Positions 34,770-44,500 of a stretch of DNA of 64,000 bases are shown piece by piece (the first letter of the stretch is position 1; the number at the start of each line of letters is the position of its first letter). The notes beneath the pieces are model-generated. The model ran no database searches, was not told the DNA's origin, and saw only the letters and a program-made list of their open reading frames with translations. The translations under genes were made by a program, and so were the position numbers. This stretch comes from Silene noctiflora. Lineage: Eukaryota; Streptophyta; Magnoliopsida; Caryophyllales; Caryophyllaceae. The DNA lies in assembly GCA_009801015.1 (NCBI GenBank), contig VHZZ01000148.1:7762-71761 (forward strand). Direction: 5' to 3'.

Positions 34770-36060
34770 TTATTGTTATTCAGTTCTTCTGAACTTAATT
34801 TCAGTTCAGTAAAGTTCGTTTTACTTTATTTTTGTTCTTCGGTTTGGTGTAGTTTAGTTTCGTCCAAAAAAACATGACTTTAGTTTTTTGTCTAAATTTT
34901 CTTCATTATTTTACTTTTGCCTCATTTTTCTATGCATTATAAATTTCATATAGATGTCAATTTGAGCTAGTTTAGTTAATAACTAATCAACAATTTTGTA
35001 TTTCAATACCTTTCTATAAAATATTTTTTTTTTTGAGAAAATCCTGAAAATTTTGAACAAGATATAATATTGGACTAAATTAATGGAGTAGCCTTTTCAA
35101 TTTTTCCAAATGAAAAATTAATAAAACAAAGAATTAAAACCTAGAACCTACCAAAAAAAAACTTGATTGGACCATTGATGCTTCACTATAGAAAAAATGA
35201 TAGTATATATTTTATATGCTCTATAAGAAATTGAGAATTGGGATGGTGATAGTAAACTCGGCAACATCAAATGACCTATCTAATGTCTTTTTCGTTTCTT
35301 TCTTGTTTTTCATGAAATTGTTGAAATTTTCTCACTCGTACTTTCTAACAATTTCATTTTCTTACTTGTACCCTTTTCATAAAAAAAAAAGACTAGCCGT
35401 AACTCAGCTACGACATCATAAAAAGTTAATTTGTTTTTTGGAATTGATTGTTTTTAAGAGATCTTCGATTTGGAGAAAAATCAATGATTTTGCAAAAAAA
35501 AAAAAAAAAAAAAAATCGAAATACATTGACAAATCAGAACTCCGGATTACAAATTCCAATAACGGATATATATTTTTTTTTCTAATTCATTATCTTTACG
35601 AGATTTTGAAAAATCGTTTTTCTGAACTCGTAATTAAGAATTATGGTTAGTCAAAGTTTCCCAAAAAAATCTTATCAGTCTTTTTTTACCGGCCTGCGTG
35701 ACCTATTCCTGGCCAGACCCGTCAAAAACTAGGAACGGGCTAGGGTCGAGCAAATCCCACCCGCCCCCTAGCTCGGGCTGGTTTTTGGTCCGCCTAGCCA
35801 AGCTCAATCAGCCCCGAATGTTTGACCACCCGTACTTCATAATACCCATCTAACTCGCAAAATAAGCATCGAGAAAATTACAAAGGTACAACCTGCTAAT
35901 TCATCTAAACCCGCAAATCCGCCTATTAGAAGGCCAAATACTTAATACTCCAATCAACCCGCGTTTAATCGGCTCTACTAAAAATCAAAAACCCCAATCA
36001 ACCATTCAACCCTGAAAATCCTCTAAAATAAGCGCATCAATTATTCAATTCTTTACATTC
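34770..36060. other. AT-rich intergenic DNA between PPR copies
   Basis: Positions 34790-34880 resemble one unit of the minisatellite in the copy 1 intron (ACTTAATTTCAGTTCAG ... TTTTTGTTCTTCGGTTTGG). A 144-codon open frame at 35216-35650 is AT-rich with poly-lysine and low-complexity runs and shows no family. Positions 35690-35830 contain degenerate GGGCTAGG / CCTAGCC words. Confidence 0.5.
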
Positions 36061-38759
36061 ATGGGTATAATCAGAGTATTGCAATCTAGCTTTACCTTCC
36101 CAAAACAATTCGCAAGTACCCCTTCATCTTTATGTCCTGAATTTGTTAAGTTTGTTACGGATTCGCCTCGCTCCAGTGTCATCCCTTTGCTTGAGCAGTG
36201 TTTTGCTGATAATAAGTTTGTGTTACAATCTCAGGTTCCTATGATTATTAAAAACCTTCGCAAACATAAGTTGTATGATCGTGCCCTTGAGGTTTGTTTC
36301 TCTCCGTTTTAATCATTTGTTTACTTTTGATTAAAATCCGCCATTTTTATTTATACTGTGGTGTAGGTGTTTTATGAATGCATACGATTGTATGCGACCA
36401 AAAGTGAGTACCCGTCTCGGTCATTTGTTGTCCTATTGCGGTCAATTATTGTCTTTCCTATTTTAGGATTGCATTTGATAATTCACAGACAATTTGATCC
36501 ATTCGTCGTTTAATAATTGCCCCCCTCCTCTTTCCTTGATCTTTGTGCCAAAGCCAAAGGACAATAATTGACCGGGATGGAGGGAGTAGCTAATACCGGC
36601 GTACCGCCTTCTATTCACCCGGTTCTTTACATTTTCCTGTTTTTTTGGTATGTTTATGTTTCCTTTTTTGGGTCTAAAAATCTGCACCAAAGCAAATGTA
36701 AAGAATCAGAATATCCGATGAATGAGAGAGGGTAGTAAGTAGCATGAAAGGAGCTAAAGGATGGTTTTAAATGAGATTTTGTAATACTCCGTAATTGTCA
36801 GTTGGTGTAACATTCAAAGTTACCGCAGAACCTTTTTCTCAATAATGGTTAAGATTACCCATGACCTCATCATCACTTAGATCAATTGGTAAAAAGTTTT
36901 TCTAGCTTAACAAGTGGTCTCGAGTTAAAACTCATGAGGGAGACCAAAAAACGATAATGGTTAAGATTAGTGCGTACAATAATATTGAACTGCTAGTAAA
37001 TTGTAGGAATGGGACTCGAATCATTACTTTTATGAGCTTGTTTCAAGTGAATACTTTTGCAAGAGGGATGAGTAAGATAAGACTTGGATGTGTTAGAAAC
37101 GCCGCATTGAATGATAACAATAAGCGAGGTGCAGGTTGTAACAGAGGAAACAACTATGGGTAGAGAAACTGAAGGTTGTCATATAGTCATATTCATGGTA
37201 GTGACCACTGTTTTCAAAACTATTTTACATGTTGCTTGAAGAAACAGCTACTAGCCTTGATGAAATGAAGAGTATAATTTTACAAATGGATTCGAATGCG
37301 ATTCATCTTAACGGACCCCAAATCATGTTGGGACTAAGGCTCTGTTATTGTTGGATGCTGTTTTGGACTATGCTCTTTTTTTTTTTTAGAGGCGTGTACT
37401 TTGTTGCTTATTGGGCATTTCAGGATCTTTTGTTCTTACAAGTTGTAATATTGTTCATTTAACTGAGCCGTGTTTGAGACAAAATCTCAGGTTTGCTTCA
37501 GTTTTCTTGTTACCTTTTTTGATGCAGGTTTTAGAGTGGACTAATCGTAAACCTGTTAGACACACAGATTCCAGTGATCTTCCGTTACATCTTGATCTCG
37601 TTGGCAAAGTGCACGGCGTTGCTGCTGCAGAGAAGTTCTTCGAGGAAGCAGATGATCATTCTGAAAGGATGTACTCTTCTTTGCTTGACGTTTATGTTCA
37701 AGGAATGCTTGTAGATAAGTCTCTCTCTCTTTTCGGGAAGATGAAACAAACGGGAATTGTTCGGAGTCCTCTTACGTACAGCAAAGTTATGTCACTTTAC
37801 CTAAAAAATCGACTGGCTGATAAAGTTCTAGACTTACTTTCAGAAATGCAGGATAAGGGTGTTTCCGTCGATGAGGTCAGCTATAAAATGTGCCTGAAAG
37901 CGTGTGCTTTAAGTTCTGATNNNNNNNNNNNNNNNNNNNNNNNNNNNNNNNNNNNNNNNNNNNNNNNNNNNNNNNNNNNNNNNNNNNNNNNNNNNNNNNN
38001 NNNNNNNNNNNNNNNNNNNNNNNNNNNNNNNNNNNNNNNNNNNNNNNNNNNNNNNNNNNNNNNNNNNNNNNNNNNNNNNNNNNNNNNNNNNNNNNNNNNN
38101 NNNNNNNNNNNNNNNNNNNNNNNNNNNNNNNNNNNNNNNNNNNNNNNNNNNNNNNNNNNNNNNNNNNNNNNNNNNNNNNNNNNNNNNNNNNNNNNNNNNN
38201 NNNNNNNNNNNNNNNNNNNNNNNNNNNNNNNNNNNNNNNNNNNNNNNNNNNNNNNNNNNNNNNNNNNNNNNNNNNNNNNNNNNNNNNNNNNNNNNNNNNN
38301 NNNNNNNNNNNNNNNNNNNNNNNNNNNNNNNNNNNNNNNNNNNNNNNNNNNNNNNNNNNNNNNNNNNNNNNNNNNNNNNNNNNNNNNNNNNNNNNNNNNN
38401 NNNNNNNNNNNNNNNNNNNNNNNNNNNNNNNNNNNNNNNNNNNNNNNNNNNNNNNGCAGAAGGCTGTGCAGTGCATGGAGAAGGCTCTTCAGCTGGGTCC
38501 ACAACACAAAGGGTGGGCCCCGAAACGTGCAGTTATCACGAAGATACTGACTTGGCTTGGTGACAATGGAGACGGCGATCAAGTGTACGAGTTCTTGATG
38601 CTGATGAGCCGAGTTGTTCCAGCGAACGAAAACTCGTATCTGAAGCGGAAAGCTCGTAGCAAGCTCGGGAAGTTCGTCAATGGGATTTTGCAGAGGTTGA
38701 AGGACGATAACATAGACGTAGACAAAGTAATGAGAGTAGAAAGGTGGATTAAGGGGTAA
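36061..38759 (+). CDS. P-class pentatricopeptide repeat protein, cluster copy 3 (interrupted by assembly gap)
   Basis: Exon 1 is 36061-36291 and exon 2 runs 37528-38759, with the same junction as copies 1 and 2 (CTTGAG|GTTTGT .. ATGCAG|GTTTTA). Bases 37921-38455 are N, so the middle of the protein is unknown. The gap length (535) would put the two halves out of frame; copy 4 has 525 bases in the same interval, so the N count is probably only an estimate. Visible parts are closest to copy 4 and then copy 2. The C-terminus reads RVERWIKG instead of the VET end of copy 2 because an inserted repeat starts inside the last codons. Exon 1 is 14 codons shorter than that of copy 2. Confidence 0.7.
36411..36586. 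mobile_element. Stowaway MITE in PPR copy 3 intron
   Basis: The ends CCCGTCTCGGTCATTTG and ATTGACCGGGATGGAGGGAG are inverted, with TA on both sides (36409-36410, 36587-36588). It is absent from the homologous intron of copy 2, so it inserted after the duplication. Confidence 0.65.
36858..36953 (+). mobile_element. Deleted copy of the SINE-like element in PPR copy 3 intron
   Basis: It lies at the same place as the 31188-31364 insert of copy 2. The target duplication ATAATGGTTAAGATTA is perfect here (36842-36857 and 36954-36969). The 96-bp body keeps TAGATCAATTGG, TCTAGCTTAA and GTCTCGAGTTAAAAC but has lost about 80 bases of the copy 2 version. Confidence 0.55.
37921..38455. other. Assembly gap (535 N)
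   Basis: All bases are N. The flanks are nearly identical to PPR copy 4 (40030-40113 and 40639-40740), so the assembler probably failed to separate two recent duplicates. Confidence 0.95.
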
Positions 38760-39062
38760 GGGGGTCTACAAGAAAGGGAAAGGGAAACAAAGTTATTGGT
38801 TTCCTTTGTTGATGTTTGTTTGACTCAAACAAAGGGAATGAAATTCCCTTCCTTAATCCATCTAATTCCTTATCCCCACTCTCTAAGGTATGAGATTTCA
38901 TTACCTTTGTTACCTTTCAACCACCTTATTCACCTACCACCACACTTGCGAATACCACAACACTAGCCACCACCAAAGCATCACCATGACGCCATCGCCA
39001 CCACCACCACGCCGCCACCACCACCACCATCACCACCTCCACCACAGCCACCCCACCTAAAC
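38742..39062. repeat. Inserted repeat joining PPR copy 3 to intron-like DNA of copy 4
   Basis: Homology of copy 3 to copy 2 stops at AGTAGAAA (38741). A segment with inverted words (GGTGGATTAAGGGGTAAG against CCTTAATCCA and CTTATCCCC) and a CCACCACCACC trinucleotide run (38990-39050) follows. At ~39063 homology to the copy 3 intron (ATGTTGGGACTAAG at 37325) begins. It is therefore an insertion or a breakpoint filler of the tandem duplication. Confidence 0.5.
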
Positions 39063-39719
39063 CATGTTGGGACTAAGTGTGAGCTGTTGTTGTATGCTGT
39101 TTTGGAGTATGCTTAAAGCTACATGTAAACTATTTGATTTGCGCATTCCTCAAAGGAGACGACAAAATACCAAGGTTCATCCACAAGAGACTATTTTATT
39201 GTAGGCTACTTTTAATCTGTGAACGAACCTTGAAAATTATAAGGAACTAAAATTTCTCATGGAAGTGATTGTAGCCTCATAGGTACTTTAGTCTATCTCC
39301 GCAACTTTGTAAACGGCTTTTTTCAGGGAGATTAAATCACTAAATTTTCCTTTTTCTTGTCTTTGTTTATTTTCTTTGGGCAATTGAGGGATGCGCAAAT
39401 CAACTACTTACAGAGAGATCTAGGGAATATCCACGCAGCTGCAGCGTGATGTAATATACCTGTTGTCGGTGTGCCAATGAGGTATATGTTATCAGTTTGC
39501 CAATATATCTTCCTTTGTATCTGCTGGTGATTAGTTATTCACTTTGTCCCGTTAACTATGGGATGGATTTGCATATCCATTAACCATAGCCAATGAGAAA
39601 TGAACAATTGTAAGAAGTGGAATATTAAAAATGTTGAGCTGTCCTCACAAGTGATCCCGTCTCTTACAAGTTTCGCTCTCATAGTTAACCAAACCTCCTC
39701 TTTTATGTTAATGATGCAG

Positions 39720-40942
39720 GTTTTAGAGTTGGACTAATAGTAAACCTGTAAGACACACAGATTCCGGTGATCTTCCTTTTCACCTTGATCTCATTGGCAA
39801 GGTGCGTGGCATTGCTGCTGCGGAGAAGTTCTTCACGGAAGCAAATGACCATTCTGAAAAGATGTACACTTCTTTGCTTAACTTCTATGTTCAAGGAATG
39901 CTCGTAGATAAGTCTCTTTCTCTTTTCGAGAAGATGAAAGAAATGGGAATTGCTTCGAGTCCTCTTACATACAACAAAATTATGTCACTTTACCTGAAAA
40001 ATCGACAGCCTGATAAACTTCTAGACTTACTTTCAGAAATGCAGGATAAGGGTGTTTCCGTCGATGAGGTCAGCTATAAAATGTGCCTGAAAGAGTGTGC
40101 TTTAAGTTCTGATTTTGATTCCATGGACAAGCTTGTGAAGGCCATAAAAAACCGTCACCTCTCATTTGACTGGTCTACGTATACCACAGTTGCGAACTAC
40201 TACTTGGATGGAGGTCATCCTGAAAAGGCNATTAGTTGCCTACGTATAGCTGAAGATACTGTACATGATAATCCAGTTGGGTATANGCACCTGATTAGTT
40301 TATATGCAAAGCTTGGAGACCTTCCTAAGGTTACGGAATTATGGAAGAAACAAAAAAAAAGTTTGTAAGTCATACAATAATAATGATTATATTGCCATGC
40401 TTCGTTCATTGATGAAGCTTGATAAGTTCGAACAAGCTGAAGGGTTACTAGAAGAATGGAGAGCATCTGGCAACGAATATAATCATCAAGTTGTTGATGC
40501 CCTTTTATCTGGATATGCACAAAAAGGATTGGTCGAGAAAGCTGAAAAATTACTCGAGGACCAGATTAGTAAAAATACGACACCAGTTCCCATGTCGTGG
40601 GGTATCATCAGTGAGGGGTACGTGGAATGTCAGAACATGCAGAAGGCTGTGCAGTGCATGGAGAAGGCTCTTCAGCTGGGTCCACAACACAAAGGNTGGG
40701 CCCCGAAACGTGCAGTTATCACGAAGATACTGAGTTGGCTTTGTGACAATGTAGACAGTGATCAAGTGTATGAGTTTTTGAAGCTGATGGGCCGAGTTAC
40801 TCCGATGAAGAAATACACGTATCTGATGCTCAAAGCTAGTAGCAAGCACGGGAAGAACATCAATGTGATCTTGCAGAGGTTGAAAGATGATAACATAGAT
40901 ATGGACGAGGAGACGAGTAAGCTAATGAAGGAAGAAACTTGA
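39720..40942 (+). pseudogene. PPR cluster copy 4: exon 2 only, frameshifted
   Basis: It is homologous to exon 2 of copies 2 and 3 along its whole length, and the acceptor GATGCAG|GTTTTAGAG is kept. No exon 1 lies upstream; only the 3' part of the intron (from ~39063) is present. One extra T at about 39729 (GAGTTGGAC against GAGTGGAC) brings a stop at once, and one extra A in the A-run near 40351-40359 shifts the frame again. The rest is well preserved, including LKDDNIDMDEETSKLMKEET at the end. Three n (40230, 40286, 40696) show that base calls here are uncertain, so one or both shifts could be assembly errors. Confidence 0.75.
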
Positions 40943-41517
40943 TGTTTGTCGACTTTGTTTTGCGTACCTTGAATAAAGGATTAATGGAACTCGAAGATAA
41001 TTCGATTTGTGCATTGTGGAGGTCTAGAGGAGATGCATAGTTTTTGCTCTACACATTGTTAATTTGTTTATCTATTTGATACTGCTAGTGCTATTGCTCT
41101 TCTGTGGGTTTTATTTGCTGTTAGTATACAGTTTATGTTTCTCCTTTTTTTTTCCTTGTAGATCATACAAGAGCTATTGGGAATAGTATCATAAATGGGG
41201 AGAGTAAGTCCTCAGCTCGGTGTTCGATCGGGTTATTTAGTCGTGTGACTCGTGTCATTGGGATCGGGTAAATTTTGCTAGGTTTATACGTGAATCTCTC
41301 TTAAAACGATATTTTACGTTTAAGATAAAAATAAATCAAATATACTCTCACATTTTACTAGTCTCTAACTTTTTTTATTTTGTCTCAAATAGTTTACTCA
41401 ATTTGTTTTAAATTTAAAACGTCTTGAACCGAAATTTGCGTGACCTCAAATGTTCCTAAAGCCCTGAATAACCTTGCACAGTCGTTCTTCTGGTAGAACA
41501 AAACGAAGCTCGCGAAA
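40943..41517. other. PPR copy 4 3' flank and SCI1 promoter
   Basis: The first ~100 bases match the flank of the decayed PPR piece at 34350-34470. The rest is AT-rich with no gene and contains the SCI1 promoter. Confidence 0.55.
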
Positions 41518-44500
41518 ATGGCGAGAGACGGAGAATCGAGGAGAGAGAAACGCCATGAAAGGCGAACAACATCAACTGAAGAAGAACCAATTCAAAACGA
41601 ACGCTCAACAACAGCAATGACAACAAAATCTTCAATCGACGACAAGAAGAAGAAATCCAAACGACGCGTTTCGGAATCATCATCATCATACGACGAAGAA
41701 TCCGAATCAATCACTGAAACCGAGGACTATTCGTCGTCATCATCCTACGAGAAGCGCAGAAAGCGGAAATCTTCAAGGAAGCGGCATAATGACGACGAGT
41801 CGGAATCGGAATCGGAATCAGAATCGTCCGAGTCGGAATCGGAGAGGAGGAGGAGGAAGAGAAGAGAGAGGAAACGGAGAGAGGAGAAGCGAAGGAGGAG
41901 AGAGAAAGATAAGAAGAAGAAAAGGAAGAAGAACGATGATGATAGTGATAGTGATGATGGTGAAAGGAGGAGGAAGAAGAAGAAGAAGGAGAAGAGAGAA
42001 AAAGATGAGAAGAAAAAAAGGAGAGAGAAAGAGAAAAGAGGGAAAATTGGTGCTGTTACTAATTCCTGGGGAAAGTTTGGTGTTGTTCGTGAAGTTGATA
42101 TGTGGTATAATGCTTGATTCCTGTTTATTTGTTTGTTTATGTCGATTTCGGTTTCGATTGCATGTTCTAGGGTTAGGGTTTTGATTGTTTTCATGCGTTT
42201 CTATGCTTTTGCTGAGCTTATGATGTAGTCTAGCTGTTACTAATTCTTGGGGAAGGTATGGTGTTATTTGTGAAGTTGATATGTGGTATAATGTTTGATT
42301 CCTGTTTATCTGTTTGTTTACGTGAATTTTGGTTTCGATACCTAGGGCTGGGGTTTAACTATTTTCATGTGTTTCTATGCATTTGTTGAGCATATACTTT
42401 GATTGTGAGGAGAATTAGGGCTAGATTTGCTCTAGTTTAGCTAGTAATGTTTTTCGTGTGACTCTTATTGATCCGGAATTAGGGTTAAATAGCAACTAGC
42501 ATGTTAGTCAAGATCGGCATTTCGCGATGTTAATTCCATTCTTAGGGTAGGGGTTCGGTAAGCTAGTTGTTCTTGGGAGGACTAGTATTGACTATGATTT
42601 GGTAGGGGTGGAGTTTAGGATTTGATACAGCCGCAGTGTTTGTAGATTTTCTGCCAAAGATGTATCTTTTGTGACAGAAATGTGCTGTTACAAGACGAAC
42701 TAGGAAGTTTGTGCAACTTATTTCTCTGTAGTAGAGTAGGGTTTTTAGGATCGTTTGTTAGGTGGAGACATGTGTGACCGCTTATGATTGTGGAATTTGT
42801 CACTGAAGTTACTATTGAGGTTGGGATGTGAATTTGCGTGGAATTGAGCTTCGTGATGATAACAATGTAGAAGGGATTGCTTTGTGCCTTTCAAAGATGT
42901 AATCTTGGTCTCAGTTTTATTTGCTGAACTCAAGAATTTTGATTCAGTAGCATTCTGCATTATATCATTTATTTCTGATTGTTATATAGTCTAAGGGTGT
43001 AAACTTCCTATATAATCGGTCAATGTTTCTAGCGTTATCACTGACATCTCTGGAATTTTAGAGCTTGACAGCTTTACATTTTGGTTTCTTCATCTTTGAT
43101 GGTAGGGATGTATGTAATCAGAGTTGCTACATTATCTTGGGATCATCGTTTTTGTTATATTTGAAACTGGATATGTTACTTTTTTTTTTTGATAACAACT
43201 ATGGACTTCTTGTATGCTTAGTCCTTCGTTTGTTTTTTAGGTTGATTTGTTGCTCATCTCTCATGTCAGTCATTATGTGAGCTAATAATCTATCAGATGT
43301 GAAATAAAATAATGAACTTTTAAGTTCATTATTATCCTTTTGGAGTTGTGCAAATCAACCTAAAAAAATCAGTCTTCTCAGTCACACTGTGCTATATTCA
43401 TGCCCATACATCTTAAGACCATATATTCCAATATATTCCAAAGTTCATTAATAACTTTTGAACACAGCATGTGTGCTGCATTATTAGTCACTAAAATGAG
43501 AGCAAACCGACAGATAATAAAGCAAGTTAAAACATCACTCTTTTCTGTTTTTTTGGGCTGACATTTTTTACTGGAACATGTTTTGAAAACTGCTTGCTGA
43601 GAAATCTCTTCCTAGTTTCAATGCACTCACGTGTTTATCTGCTACTTGTAGGAATAAACGACCAGAGTTCACAGCATGGCTGCTTGAAGTTAAGCAGGTA
43701 TTTTTTGTGAACTGAGGTGCTACCATGCTCTTTTCTTGATGTATACTATTCTTCTTAAATCTGATACCAGCCCTTCCTTTTTCCGTCGGTAGAAAACCTG
43801 CTGAAGTTATTCTATTACGATGTCTATGGTTTATGCAGCTATTTTGTCTTTAATAACTGGACATCTTTTTCTTATTTTGGTAGTTTCATTGGCTAATAGG
43901 CTTGTGATCTTAGGTCATGCCTCATGTGTAACTGAGACAACTCTGACCTTATTGATTCTGGGCCGAGCTAGGCTCAATACTAGACCCCTTCTGGCCTAGC
44001 CAGGGCAGTGGGTTGGGCTATGAGGCTATGAGCAAGATGTCAGAGTTAAGCTCACGGCAAGGCTGGGATCAGATTCAGGGTTGGGTTGGGATGGCTTGGC
44101 TTGGGGACTGGGCCGTAATTTAATACAGCTATAGGCTAGAGCTTAGGCCCTAATCGAGCCATATTTCTTTTTGAGTCTAGGTAGGTCAGGACTTAACCCG
44201 GTATTTGTTTGGTCATGTACTCATGTTACTTGAAGCCGTTTAGTTAAACTGCCTCCTAGATAAATGAATCGTGTTTCTTGCATTATTGTTGCATGCGTCA
44301 ATTTTCATGCATTATTCTTGTGTAGATTAATTATACAGTCTACTCGTATCTTTAAGAGATTGTGCATTTCCGGTTTATTGTAGCTTGTTTGGTTTTTGTT
44401 ACTTGTCTGTTGTTCTTTGGTTGGTAATTCAGTATTTCTTGTTGCCACGATGTAGCTTCCTTCCTTTAGCCCATAATATTAAACTGTGAAAGAGATTTTT

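Noticed and set aside
35216-35650. 144-codon plus-strand frame
   Set aside because: AT-rich, crosses an A-run that gives poly-lysine, no domain, and no splice context.
36957-37163. Small frame in the PPR copy 3 intron shared in part with the copy 2 intron
   Set aside because: The two introns share the DNA because they are duplicates; the reading frame is not kept between them.
41745-42194. 149-codon minus-strand frame rich in Ser/Phe/Leu
   Set aside because: It is the antisense shadow of the Lys/Arg/Glu-rich SCI1 exon 1.
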